A stretch of DNA of 64,000 bases. Source: Gordius sp. MW1. Lineage: Eukaryota; Nematomorpha; Gordioida; Gordea; Gordiidae. The translations under genes were made by a program, and so were the position numbers. The notes under the pieces were generated by a model, which saw only the letters and a list, made by a program, of their open reading frames with translations, was not told the DNA's origin and did not search any database. The stretch covers positions 4,036,501-4,100,500 of the forward strand of contig OZ038528.1 in the NCBI GenBank assembly GCA_964036665.1, in the 5' to 3' direction. Below, piece after piece: positions 49,381-62,037 of the stretch. Position 1 is the first letter of the stretch, and each line of letters opens with the position of its first letter.

Positions 49381-49790
49381 AGAAATAGGGACATTCCATG
49401 TCAAATCGATCATAAAAATGCGTTTTTCGGCCGACCCCTTCAAAATTTTATAAAATTTGGTGAAAATGTTAAAATTAGTAAAATTATTAATTCCCAAAAG
49501 TTTTAGGTCATTTGGGCCACTACTTTTTAAGTTGTGGGAGCGCAAAGGTCGAAAACCGGCAATTTAAAAAATGGGTTGGTGAAGCAATATTCAATAAAAT
49601 TAAGTTATTGGTCCCCAAATCATTGAATATTGTTGTAGTAATAGGTAAGACCTATCTCCATAGAAAAAAATTAAAAGAAATTTTTATCGATTGGTCATCT
49701 CATAATGGCCGAAATGGCATAATTACTGTTGAACCCTCTCAAACGGTTTTAAATTTGAGACAAATGTTTTATACTGCCTAGTAATCAAAT
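49381..49790 (+). other. Unrecognised block, partly open
   Basis: GGGACATTCCATGTCAAATC and a ~90-codon open stretch at 49512-49781 with a mixed hydrophobic/basic composition. It lies between the kinesin coding end and Sec10. I recognise no domain; a decayed transposon is the likeliest reading. Confidence 0.3.
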
Positions 49791-50184
49791 TAATGAGAAA
49801 GTAGGGAGGCCATCTTGAAATGGTCATAAATTGCTTAAAAGGGTATTTTATTTATTTGGCGCCAAGATTCCCATATAAAAATGGTTTTATTGCTCATTTA
49901 GCCTTAGCCATCTTATACTTCTAACTCACAATAGTGTTAAATCCAATTTACCATGGAAAGTTTTGTATGCGACTGACTATTTCAACTTTATTGTGTATCT
50001 CTTGGGACGTTAGCTTTTCCTTTGCTTACGCATTTTCATCTTGTTTCTTAAAAGTTTCACAGTTGAAGCATCTATCAAAATCATTTATAAAGGCTCGTAT
50101 ACTTATATTGATTATTATTAAGTATATGAATTTTTGTAATTTAATAGGAATGTCTTAAACAACCAAAATTTGTTAATTTTGCAG

Positions 50185-50384
50185 AAACTCGCTAAAGTCC
50201 AAAGGGATCCCCTGAACACCATCCTCACTTTCGAACGCAACTTTTCGACGACCTCAAACGTTATTCCCGTCATTAAACTTACAACACCAGCTTCAGTACT
50301 CTTTGGACTTTGTGCATCAGCTTGTTTCCTCGCCTCGTGCTTACTAATCGCCCTCTTAATTTCTTATGGTTCCTATCTCATTTA
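50185..50384 (+). other. Exon-like segment between the two genes; possible 3' exon/UTR of the kinesin gene
   Basis: This stretch is GC-richer than its surroundings and directly follows a good acceptor (TTTTGCAG). It is open in one frame for 66 codons ending in a hydrophobic segment, but I recognise no protein. If the kinesin last coding exon used the GT at 48862-48863 instead of reading to its TAG, splicing here would replace the end with a short tail of about nine residues and a new stop. The remainder would then be 3' UTR, with AATAAA at 50724-50729 as a candidate poly(A) signal. This is inference; both endings give plausible basic tails. Confidence 0.35.
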
Positions 50385-50984
50385 AAAATGGCGACCAAGG
50401 CAAAGGTTCTAAACCTAGCCGTGTGCAATAACATCTCTGTTTTGGAGCACACTTTATTACGCTTCTATTATTAACGTTCGACGTGTAAGCGCTTATCATC
50501 GTAATTGTATTACTACAACCCAAACATTCCCACCCTCCCCCCCCCCACTCGAATTATAGCATTCCAATACCCCTAGTGCAATATAAAATCGCTTTTTCGT
50601 AGCTTAAATTACGTATTTATCACTCTAGTATTGTATTAATATATTTATAGATTTTTAAAGTGTTGATGTAATAAATAGCCGTGTTTAAGTAATATATCGT
50701 TAAATGGGTATATATAATACAAAAATAAATATAACATGCGAAATTGCGCGATCTACTAGCGTGTGGTTCGACAGTGATACTGCTGTCTTCCTTTCCTACA
50801 ATCTTTATACTATATCTCTGATCCAATAGAGTTGTGGGCAAATGATGCAAAAAGAAGAGTTGTCTAATAATAGAAATTTTACGAGTAAATTTGTGGAAGG
50901 CGAAGCAAAGATTGAAAGGACTAAGATCGAGAGTTAATTGTGTTGTGCCTGTGAGCTACGTATAACTCCCCCTTAAGCCTGCCT

Positions 50985-53900
50985 TCAACGAAACATGGCG
51001 TTCAGTTTGGAGGTTTTGTAATCCGACCTGAGTTGGATGAAAGTAAGGACCATGCCTCTATCCATGTTAGCCTTTAAAACGTTTGACCAAAATTAATTCC
51101 AGTTATAATATTTGTAATTGTATTAGCTTAATAATACTTTGAAGGCGGGAAATTTAAACAAAAAATCACCACTTTTTAATAGAGAATTTATTAATCTTTA
51201 TAGATTTTTTTTGAAAAATTAATGCTTTATCAAATAGGTTAAATTGCTTTATAAAAAATCTTCATATTGAGTAATTGGATTTAAGATAAATGCTAATAAA
51301 TAATGGCACGTTCCGATCAAATCTTAATGTTAAGCTTGCGTTGGGTTTTTACGTTTAGGTCTAAATTGGTGTTGAATTTAAAAATACTTATACAGCTTCT
51401 CATCGAAAACACACAGAGCTGAAATGATCAAAATTATATTCCGAAATTGTTTTCCCTTTTGTGGATAAATTAAATTTTGCATTATTTTAATGGAAACCCT
51501 CTATCACGATATATGATGAATTAGAGACCCTATGAATTCATAAGCTGTTTTTAAAAATTCGTATGCAAAACGCGAAATGAAACTAACAGTTTTACACACT
51601 AACATATAATGAATTTCCTCTTCAAACTCATATTTACAAAAAAAAATAAACAAAAAAAACTTGGCATTTAACGCTTCTTATAATTACCAAATCTTCGCCC
51701 GCACAAATTTGTTTGACATTTTCGGGTGGGACCACGAGCAAGTTAGTCAAGGCATGTAAGCCATCGAACAAACTGAGGATGAGGGGCGAGTGAAATTCTT
51801 TAGCGCATGAACGATACTCGTTTACGTCACATATCACCACGATTGCGCCTAAAGCCCAAAATTTTACAATTAATTTCGGGAAAAAATTTATATTTTTAAA
51901 ATTTTAAGCTTTCATTAAATGCGATAAATGGATGTAAAAAAACATGTTAAAAAAATGCTAATTAATTTTAAATGGGCGTTTAGATTTAAAATGAATTTAG
52001 CAGAGATTTAACGAAGACTTCTTTAAGTTATACGCTTTAAAATTCAATCGCAAATATTTGTTTTCAAATCCTATTTCACGAAGTAAAACCTAAAATCCCG
52101 CAATTTAATTCCCTCAATAATACCAAGAAATGCTTGGCAAACCATTATGATCAAAATCCATAATTCTTATATAAAGATGACCGAATTAAAACAACTAATT
52201 CCTCATCCAAACACGCTGTAAAGCAAACACCATTATTAGAAAGCAAAATGTTGTTAAAACGGCTGGGTTTTGTTTAGTCGACCTTTAGTTTTAGTCCACT
52301 AAACATAAAGAAACCTAAAGTATTTTTGGTCTATTTTTCTTAGTCGACCTCTAGGCTTAGTCGAAATTTGAAAAACAGACCAGAATCGATGGTAAGTCTA
52401 AGTAAAACCAAGGTTCGACCAAACGAAACCCAGCCGTTTTTACAACACTAAGCAAAACAGAGTTAACCTACCTTCTCTAAAATTTATTATTCTCTAACTT
52501 TAATGTTGTAATAAGGCTAAAATTTTATAAATGTAACTTAAACCCACCGGCGCGCGCACATAGGATAGAACACTGGCACATACCTGTAACATTGTAAGTG
52601 AACGTTAGTAAATGATCCAACACTGCTCTGTGGAATTCGGCGCCAAAATCAAGCAAGAAAACGTCCACGTTTTTGCCATCCAACGTGTGTCGTAGAAATT
52701 TCACTTGTCCAGACACAAATTTAACCACTTTGGTACAAGCCTAACAATAAAATTAAAACTAAAACGGTTAAAAATCAAATATTAATTAGGTAACTTGTTG
52801 GTTGTGGGGTAAAGGTGACCCCAAAATTCTTTAAATTCCGCATGGACAAACTTGGGGGTGGCATTTTTAATTGGTCATTTAAGGAGTATAATAACTCAAT
52901 TTAATATTAAAAAATCCATTATGGGTCCATCTTTTGAAATCAATACTATAATTTATTTGTGGCTAATCATAAAGAACTTGAAGGAGAAAATCAAAACGAG
53001 CAAATAAGGTAAATAAAAAGCGCAACTTCATATGACATTTATCCATGCCTCTTCATCAAAAATTATCCCAGGGGGTCGTATAACTATATTAACGTCGATT
53101 CGAAAGAGAGCATATTAAGTCTTAACGTGTTAACTCATAGTGCCTGAGCCTGATGTAAATTATTTCGAAATAAATATCGAGACGGGTTTGAGTTTGAATA
53201 AACTTAACTTCTCCCGTCTTTAATGTGATTATTACACATAGTATCTTAAAATAATATACAACAAACACTTTTCCAAAATGTCTCATGCAAAATCTTTCAG
53301 AATATCTCCCCTACCCAATCGCTTTTAAAAGCCTCGATTTATTGACGAGATGCAAATCTCGCCTATATTATAAAGAATTCTTGGTAATTAATAATTTTTC
53401 CCCCAATTATTCTCAAAATTTCAAACAGATGCTCCATTCAAATCGTTGTTATAAGATTTCCTGCAAAATTAGAAATAGGGAGTCCTAAAGAAGGTTATGG
53501 GAGACTAATTTTTGCAAACTTAAAGTGGATCGCTATGTCAAACAACATTACTATAACCCCTAACTGCGGTATAGGGGACCTACCCGCCCAAGGGGGCATA
53601 ACTAAATACTGACTCCAGTGTTGAGGGAGGGTCCAGAAGTCATGTGACTAGGTTGACACGTGATCACATCGGTGGGCGAATTAAAATCCGTTCTCTTTTG
53701 TTCGAGGTTCAGGGTATGCCTAATCCAAGCTCCCAAAATAGTAAGGCACTTTTCCAAGCCCGCACATATTTTTTGCTCCAACTTCTCGCGTAGCTTACGT
53801 CTCTTTTGCACGTGAGCGGTCAGCGCTTTTTTGTGGTGTCCGCTATATTGTTTAGGTTAAAAAGCCAAAATAATAAAAAAAATATTAAATTTTATTAAAA

Positions 53901-56900
53901 CCTCTGTTTTTGCTAGTAAACTAGAGGAAAAATTGATTTCTTAAGATTTGGTTTAAAATAGCGTTTTAATAAGTAAAAGTATAAAAATTATCCGCCTGGT
54001 TACTCTATTCAAAGTATTAGAGATTCTTTTGGTCACATCCATAAGATCTTTAAAAAATGTTAATCTTCTTTCAAATTCCTTTTTACTTTAATTGAATAAA
54101 AAATTAGGATTTTTTATATGATTATGATGATAGAACATGACAAAAATAGCTAAGCAATTAAGAGAAACCATTGATCAAATGCTACTTTAAATGGTACAGT
54201 TTTTTTTAGATTGTTTGTTACTCTAACAGTAATTTTAATTTATTTTTAAGTAGCAATTATTAACAAACGCAACAAAACAACCTTTAAAATCTTAAATTAA
54301 ACGTTTTCCAAATTTTTCATATAAAAGAACACCTATAGTTATTAATGTGTCAATAATTTTTGGCAGCTTTTGAAAAATCGCCATAAAATGATACATTAAG
54401 GTCACATTGGGCATAAAGACTTAAAAAATCGATCCCTAAGATGACCGACCCATACTTAAACCCACAAAATTACATAAGAAGAAATTAATCATTTCACAAT
54501 ATTGATATCGTGAAAAATAAAGTTTTCAAAACATAAATTAAACGATATAATGTATGAGAGGGGAAAAAACAGTTATTGATGCACATTACGATATTAGTGG
54601 ATTTAAGCAATCCTCCAACAATTGCAGCACAGATTGTATGATTTTATTGATCTCGGAAACCGTTTTGAAAAATCTCATCTCGGGCAACTGGTTTAATTTG
54701 TTCAACCCCGATTCCAAGTTTAATAAAACTAAATTAAAAAAAAAACAAAAAACGGACAAAATATAATTGTACAATTCGATTTCCCAAATAAATAAAAATA
54801 AAGATATTTTGTATAAAATCATAGGCATTTTAGATATTAATTTTAATTATATAATTTATACGTGATTTTTATGGTAAGCTCCATCTTTAGCCTAGTGTTG
54901 TAAAAACGGCTGGGTTTTGTTTGATCGGCCTTCGGTTTTAGTCGACTAAAATGAGCCAACCAAAATTTTTTTGGTCTGTTTTTCTTAATCGACCTCTAAG
55001 CTTAGTTGAAATTTGAAAATCTGAATAGAGTCGACTTTTAGCCGTTGTTGAACCAAAGGCCGACCAAACAGAACCCAGTCGTTTTTACAATACTACTCAA
55101 GGCCCTTTTAAAGATAGATGTGCGTCAAGAAGCTAAGCAAGTTGAATATAAAAAGGGAAGTTTTGGCAATATCTAGTTTGACGCCCAAAATGAAGTTGAT
55201 TTGGTAACTTTTGGAATAAGCAAAAATAAAAACATGGAAAAACTTGGAGACTCTTCAGATATCACCTATATTAATATTAAAATTAAAAATAAATGAATCC
55301 ATCCTATTACTGAAATTGCCTCCCACACAACATAAGATAATGTTAATTCACGATAATGGTTGTAAATTTGTCATAACACACAGAAAAACCGACTAATTTT
55401 CCTATACTAAATTTTGTGAATAATCTAAAATCAACTAATAATTAATAAATATGAAAACTATTAAATACCTTGGCTTTCGAACTCGATCCCGTAGTCGATG
55501 TGCTGTACGTAGAGAAACTCCATAAGGGTATCGAAAATCGTGAAAGCTTCGATAGTAACGCGCTGAGGCTGAGATAACTATATGCATGGCCCAGCAGACA
55601 AAAAATATGCGCGTATAGTCTTATAGATACTTTTATGGGCATCATATAGTAGGAAGGGAGACGAATGATGTAAATCTCGAAAAGTACTGTACGTTGAGGT
55701 ACCGCCGTAAAAAGAACTACCTCGTGTCACGTGGAAAGGGCAAGTGGACAAAGTTATGAAAACTAAGAAGATTATATGATCAAGACATGGCACCTTTACC
55801 CGATCGATCAAGATGGAAGAAAGAAAGTCATAAAAACAAACCCCACACCAACCGCTGTGGGACCAAATTAGTGTCGTAAAAACGGCTGGGGGTTTTGTTT
55901 GGTCGACCTAAGGGTTTAACTAAGACTGACGGTCCACTCGGGTCTGTTCTTCACATTTCGACTAAGTTTAGTGGTGTCGACTAAGAAAAATAGACCAAAT
56001 CATATTTGGTGCCTTTAGGATTAATCGACTAAAACCAAAAGTCTACCAATCGAAACCCAGCCGTTTTTACAACACTAAACCAAATACCCGATAAAGATGC
56101 AGAAGAAGAAACTTTAAAGATGCTTTTCCTATTTTAACGATGCAATAAAAAATGCAAAAAAAAAACGATAGAGCATTTGTCGTCTGATGAGAGGGTTGTT
56201 TTCAATATAAACTTCAAATTAGCCAAAAGTATGATAAAACCAAAAGAACCCCACCAAAAATGGTGGTCTCTAGGTCACTGAATATAATATTAACGCAAAA
56301 ATCTGCTATTCACCACTCTATCTACCTATAGTATTGGTATTTCACATAGCATAAAAACAACTTGGATACTCACCTTTTTGCTGCGAGTCAAGCAAGTTTG
56401 CATCTCTTGAATCATCTTTTTAGCCACCAGCTCGTCTGAAACTATGATAGCTGGTTCATTGGTCCCGTAAGCGGGTTCGTTGCCTCCCGTCCCGAACGAA
56501 GCTCCTATCATGCGTCTCAAGTCGGAAAAACTATAAAATAAAAACATTTTCCCAAAACAATATTATTATTATACACTTAAACCAAAACAAATCTAGCTAA
56601 AAACTATTCTACTATTCGTTAAACATTAATTGCGGTATAAATTTATTTTTCGCAAAAATTATAATTACGTGAATATTATAATCTTATTAAGGTGGCCAAG
56701 TTTCGGGGAACCTGATAAAAATACTGAGATTATAAAGAACCGCGCTAAATGATCTCTCATTAATTTGTAAGCTTTTCTACAATTTTGAAATTAACCAAAC
56801 AGTCGCATTTTTATGAAATTAATTTATTCTCAGGTACAAAACTGCCGAAGTTTATTGATAAAATATAAACGACAAAAAAAGAATTCGATCAAATCTTGGG

Positions 56901-59900
56901 TTCTGTGCTCCAGGGATTTTCATTATTGACAAGAGCCTTCTTAACCTAGCTCGAAAAAGTTTGGGCCGCTTGGGTCGGCTAAAAAATATTTCAGGCTCGG
57001 GTCGGGCTCGGGCCAAGAAAAGCCCCGTTTCCTGAGCTTTATAAATGGTATAATAACGGATGATGGCTAAATAATAATTGTTAAAAAAACTAGTTCAAGC
57101 TAACTTACCCTCCCGTAGAGATGGGTTTTTTATCGAATCCTATTGAATGGTAGAAGGAATCTAAGATGAATTGAAATTTGCCTTGTAAAAAGCGGAGCTC
57201 CACACTAAATGCCCCGACGATTATTTAAAGATAATATGTATACTAAAATATATGTAAGTGGGGTCAAAATGACCCCACATCATGCAATTTGCGATGTAAG
57301 CAGGGGAAGAGAGTTAAGCTGATATTGTTGGGTACACTTATATCAAATTTTACGCGAGTTGTATAACTAGTGTTGTAAACGGCTGGATTTTGTTTGGTCG
57401 ACCTTCGGTTTTAGTCGATTAAACAGAAACAGAGACCAAAAACCTTACACAACCATTTTTACAACACTAGGATGAGCTATCCATTAAGATATGGGCTTAC
57501 AATTTAACTTTAATTTTATGCAACATTAAAATCATACAGTCAAAATCGTTTAATTGCAAAGCCTTATCATCCCTAAAAAAAATTCGCGATTAATAGATAT
57601 TTCGCGATTAAACGATGGAAATAAAAGTATACGTACATTATATCAAAAATATTCAATTCTGACGCTTCGCAATAAAACGATATTTTATAGAATTGGTTGA
57701 TTTACGGACTCGAAAATGTTTGTGAATATCCGATATTGTACTATTAAGCGATTTGTCAATAAACGATGTGCGATTAAAAGATTTTCGCGATAATCCGATT
57801 TGCGATTAAGAAGTTTCGACTGTATTTATAAAAATTAATCGTAAAAAATGAATACAATAAATTATATGCTCAGATTTCCAAAGTTTCAATTGCAAATGAA
57901 GGTAAATCATCATCACCCTTATTAATTAAATATTTATTTCAAAACTATTAAACATCTAAAATATTGATGGGTTGTGTGAATCGTATTGTAAAAAAAGTTC
58001 TCGGCCAATCTACGATTAGATCTATAAAATAACAATTTAAAAGACTGCCCATTATAAAAAATTTTGTCTTATTTATATGAGATGCATTCTCCTAGACATA
58101 GACTGCTCACCTACGCTGCTAAAGGAATGTTTTTTTTCCGCCATATTGATATGCACAATTAGGAACGACCAACCAAGTGCTTAATTCTGTCCCTAACCCA
58201 GGATTGGCTAAAGGTATTAATTAGGGAAGAAGTTTATATATCACCACTGATGGTGAAAACAAATAATAATTTAAACGGGTCACAATTAAATGACAAGGAG
58301 TTAAGTGAAGACTACAGATTGAAGAAATGATTTTCTTATAATGTAAAACATTTTTCCTTCACTTTTTCGATTACGTAACGATTTACTTCGAAATACACTT
58401 GGTAGAAATTTTAATTGTTATATTAATTTTTGTAAATATCGAAGAAGATACTAAAAACATCCTAATATAAACTAAAAATTAAAAATCTCCTCCAGGCATA
58501 ATAATTTTAACGCTACTATATGTAATGTTATTAATATTAATTCAATAAAATAATTTAATAACAATAGAACTCCTCGATCCCTAATTAACTTACATTTTGA
58601 AGAGTTATTAATTCTAGAGGTGCACATTTCAAAATGGCGGATAAATAGACCTAAGGCATGTACAGTCTATGTTCATAACAAACAACACACAAAACAGGCA
58701 ACACCATACATCCAAATCACACATTTTGTAAACTCTTCAACTATTTACATGTAAAAAACCGTGAAAGAAAAATTATGGATCTAATCGAGTATGAAAATTA
58801 AAATTTTGCAAAAACTATTTTTCACAATTGACCTCAAATAATTTTCCAAATAACGTCCAAACAAGTTTTTCGTCAATCGAGACAATAGTTGCGCGTCAAT
58901 CCCCATCTTAACGTTTACTAAATTATCGCACAAGTTTTGTGTCCTAAATTCCAATAAATAAATAAAAAATGCAATAAATAAATAAATAAATAAAAGTAAA
59001 TAAATAAATAAATAATACCGAGTATATAATTCGAATAGACACTTTAAGTAGGCTTCGGCGTCGTTTCCCTTCTCTTCTAAAAGAGTTTGGATGTGATCCT
59101 GGCGCAAAACATAGCGAAATATAAAAAATAAAGATTTTTAATCACTAAAATTTATAATTTCCCTAAAAGAGTTATATTATTCAATAACCGAACATGTACA
59201 CATTCCTTATTATAATTGTTAAATTAATAAATAGATTTTTTTTATTATTTGATGACCACCATGCATTAAAAATTTTGAAGTTATTGAACGTAAATTTTTT
59301 TAAATATTTACAAATGGGATGGCCATCAGATCACTAATGAATTTAAACGTCTTTTGCATGTAACAAAATAAATACTGCTCCACTTTAAGCATAGGAAATT
59401 CTGTGCAATCTATATTTTGCCACTCTAACCTTAGTCCAAAAGCCATGATAAAAGTGAGCCCAATTTACAGAAAATTTGTTTTAGAATAGGAAGCAGCAGG
59501 CATTTTGCATTTATAAAATATATATATTGTTTAACAGACGCACTTTGGTAGTTAAAGCATCATATTTTAGTGATGGCATTGAAATGAGTCCTGATATGGA
59601 CCAAGCAATTAGAAAGCTTAATAGTCTTTTTTTCCCAAACCCAATATTATGGTTGAGCTAGATGTGTACAAGCTTTGTAAAAACGGCTGGGTTCTATTTG
59701 GTCGACACCTGGTCTGTTTTCCAAAATTTGACTATGCCTAGGGGTCGACTGAAACCAAAGGTTGACCAAACAAAACCCATCCGTTTTTACAAAACTAATG
59801 TGTACCAAGATCATTTACATTTATTACATATGAGGGCATAGACCATTGCTTAAACGTCAAAAAATGTGTATTGACGGTGAAGTAACGTGGAATTTGGATA

Positions 59901-61612
59901 ATTAATATACTTTTGTGCTGTGAAATTTAAGTCTGATCCAATTTATCTAATTCAAATAAGAACCTAAACAAGTAACTCTTTTGAACTCAAACTATTTTGT
60001 ATGTAAGATGTTCTTCAACAGCTTTTGTATTAAAATATTTACGTTGAGTTTGCCTTGGAAAACGTTGATGATAAATTTGGAATAAACGCCCTGTGGGTTG
60101 GGGAATATTGAATCGATAAGTGTGGAACTCTTTTGACACAACGTTAAGGCATCCCCAAATACATCGTGACGATAGAAAGCCCCCTTCAATATAAAACATT
60201 GAAATTAATAAATATGAAGTAGTGGATTAACTATTGAGGTTAATAATCTGCCACATTCAAGAGTTTAAATATTATTATAGAACTTAACTTTATTGCTGGT
60301 TAAATTTATTAGAATTAATGCTTTATGATCCACAAACAAACTTTTCAAAAATTAAACCACTATTAGATTATAATTTGATTGAGAAGTCCATAAAGTTTAT
60401 AAATCTTATGAATGGTTGAGAAAATGAAGAGTGTTTTAAAGTTAAAATAGGAGCTTAGGCAAAACTTACCATTTGACATTGCTCCATAAAAGCATCGACA
60501 CATCGATAGTAATTCTAAAACAAATAAATACAAAATAAGAACGTAATACAAAATTAAAATGTTTAAGTGCATTTTATCTTTTGGAAAGTAATAAAGGAAT
60601 GACAAATCCTATCTAATCAAAACTACAAAGCATGTTGTGCACATAAGTATATAACTTGTTAAACAACATGTTTAACCAATATGATGGAAATTTAGGCAAA
60701 AATTGATGATAAATGAGATGTATACTTTGAAATTGCACAAGACAGCAACTAATTGTCTCATAAGAGGAATATCACCCAATGCTTGAGCAGCAATAAAAGC
60801 TTCAAAAAGGGCAGTTTCTATCTTTTCATAAGCTTCTCTTATCCTTTCTTTTGCAATTTGGTACTTAGAATTTCCATCTGTTGATATTTCTTGAGAGATT
60901 ACATAAAGTTTCTGGATGATATTGGCTGCCTCATTAATCTATATATTATATTCAATATACTGTGTCAATAAGTTTAGGAAATATTATATGCATTTTATTC
61001 AACAGTTATATATAAAAAGATCAAAGAAAATGATCCAAATTATTAAAATTTACATGTTGTGGGTCAGTAAAGATGGAATTTGTTGGAATACCTTCAGGGC
61101 TCATAAAGTCAGCAAAATATTTAAGCAATTTCTTGGCTTCTATGATTCTTGTACGAGGTAGGCTAACATTTTCTAACTGATCCCCCAAATGTATGACTTT
61201 ATTAGCTATAAAATTAACCCTGTCATCTAAATCTTGATATTTATGGAATATGTTCTAAAAAGTGTGCAACTAAATTAGAATGATAATTTTGATATACTTG
61301 ATGCCTTTTAGCAAGGGCCCCAATTTTTTCCATAAATTGTTGCTCTTCAGATGCGCATTCACTCTCTAAAGAGCTTATTTTTTTCCGCGTTTCATCCTTC
61401 AAAACGGATAACTCTTCAATTACCTCGACCATAGCATCTCTCGTTAACTGTGGTTGAAAGGTTGATGAGCTACTCCCTAGGACTTTTGATGCCAACTTTT
61501 CAACAAAAGCCTCAGGCTTAAAATTTTCCTATCAATAAGTTATTGTTGATATAATATGATTTACTTGCTCTAATTCAGGCAAATACGTTGATTTTAGAAT
61601 TATATGAGCCAT
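50985..61612 (-). CDS. Sec10: Exocyst complex component Sec10 (EXOC5), 16 exons, complete
   Basis: Sec10 is a subunit of the octameric exocyst, which tethers secretory vesicles to the plasma membrane; it binds Sec15 and is needed for polarised exocytosis. Exons in transcription order: 61612-61565, 61528-61298, 61254-61054, 60938-60726, 60514-60470, 60183-60043, 59098-59019, 58943-58833, 57204-57109, 56530-56374, 55568-55469, 54728-54590, 53842-53614, 52740-52584, 51848-51688, 51071-50985. All junctions are GT-AG, phases agree, and the sum is 2,196 nt (731 aa; human about 708). Recognisable stretches in order: an N-terminal coiled coil, HLGDQLENV, NEAANIIQKL, DAEAYLKCLFELYTR, YLENYLR, TGGFSDLRRMI, EFLYVQHIDYG, LNLEQKRTDF, DGKNVDVFLLDFGAEFHR, LHALTNLLVVPPENVKQICA and the final FIQLRSDYKTSKLNAMFR. 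The first ATG with a clean open exon was taken as the start. The first two introns are only 36 and 43 nt. Family D elements sit in at least five introns. Identity is from remembered family sequence; no search was run. Confidence 0.95.
52247..52450. mobile_element. Family D MITE in Sec10 intron 14
   Basis: TTGTTAAAACGGCTGGGTTT ... CCCAGCCGTTTTTACAACAC then TA. The interior is nearly palindromic around GTCGACC / GGTTCGACC. Confidence 0.75.
54893..55095. mobile_element. Family D MITE in Sec10 intron 11
   Basis: TA-GTGTTGTAAAAACGGCTGGG ... CGTTTTTACAATAC-TA. Confidence 0.8.
55630..56120 (+). mobile_element. LINE 3' tail (family G) split by a family D MITE
   Basis: Order: GTACCGCCGTAAAAAG, TCGTGTCACGTGGAAAGGGC, CGATCAAGATGGAAG, GCTGTGGGACCAAA, then the MITE (55869-56077), then ACCAAATACCCGATAAAGAT and a GCAGAAGAAGAA tail. 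It lies in Sec10 intron 10. Confidence 0.7.
55869..56077. mobile_element. Family D MITE nested in LINE tail
   Basis: TA-GTGTCGTAAAAACGGCTGGG ... CCAGCCGTTTTTACAACAC-TA. It interrupts the otherwise continuous LINE tail. Confidence 0.85.
57368..57469. mobile_element. Family D MITE, internally deleted
   Basis: TA-GTGTTGTAAACGGCTGG ... CATTTTTACAACAC-TA, 102 bp. It lies in Sec10 intron 8. Confidence 0.75.
58094..58677. mobile_element. Family E-like element in Sec10 intron 8
   Basis: Left end AGACATAGACTGCTCACC and right end GGCATGTACAGTCTATGTTC are imperfect inverted repeats. The ends resemble family E but the interior differs. Confidence 0.5.
59673..59797. mobile_element. Family D MITE in Sec10 intron 6
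   Basis: TTTGTAAAAACGGCTGGG ... CCATCCGTTTTTACAAAAC-TA, 125 bp. Confidence 0.7.
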
Positions 61613-61827
61613 ATGATTTTTCCGTGAACATACCATACATACATCTCAATTTTTTAAGTCGAAAAATTATTATATTGGTACAAATCTATTAAATCACGCG
61701 CAAAGCGCATATGATTTAATCTTAAGCCCAATGTAGACGTTTTATTTGTCATGCGGTCCAACTATATATTTCTCTAAGTGTTGAGCTTTGATAGGTTGGG
61801 AGATTATGTGGGTGTAATAACACAGGT

Positions 61828-61990
61828 CTAAAAAAAATCAACCGAGAAACGGGCAACATATTCTGATAGAGTTATTTGCGGTGAACACAAATATGTTTTT
61901 CGTTTTTTTTCTATACGTCAGGTTTTTAAAATATTTTGATTCAAAGTTGCGAAAATGACTGTTTTTGGCACTTTTTGACCCTCTATTGAG
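61828..61990 (+). repeat. Diverged copy of the palindrome arm end
   Basis: AAATCAACCGAGAAACGGGC, TTCTGATAGAGTT, CACAAATATGTTTTTCGTTT and TTTTTGGCACTTTTTGACCC follow the same order as 14421-14580. It begins about 215 bp upstream of the Sec10 start codon. Confidence 0.75.
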
Positions 61991-62037
61991 CGAAATTGAA
62001 TAGCTATTAATCTAAGTGGTAGAGCCAACTTAGGGTA

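Noticed and set aside
51300..51430. Alternative last exon for Sec10
   Set aside because: A CAG acceptor is present, but the reading does not match the family C-terminus. The exon at 51071-50985 matches it precisely.
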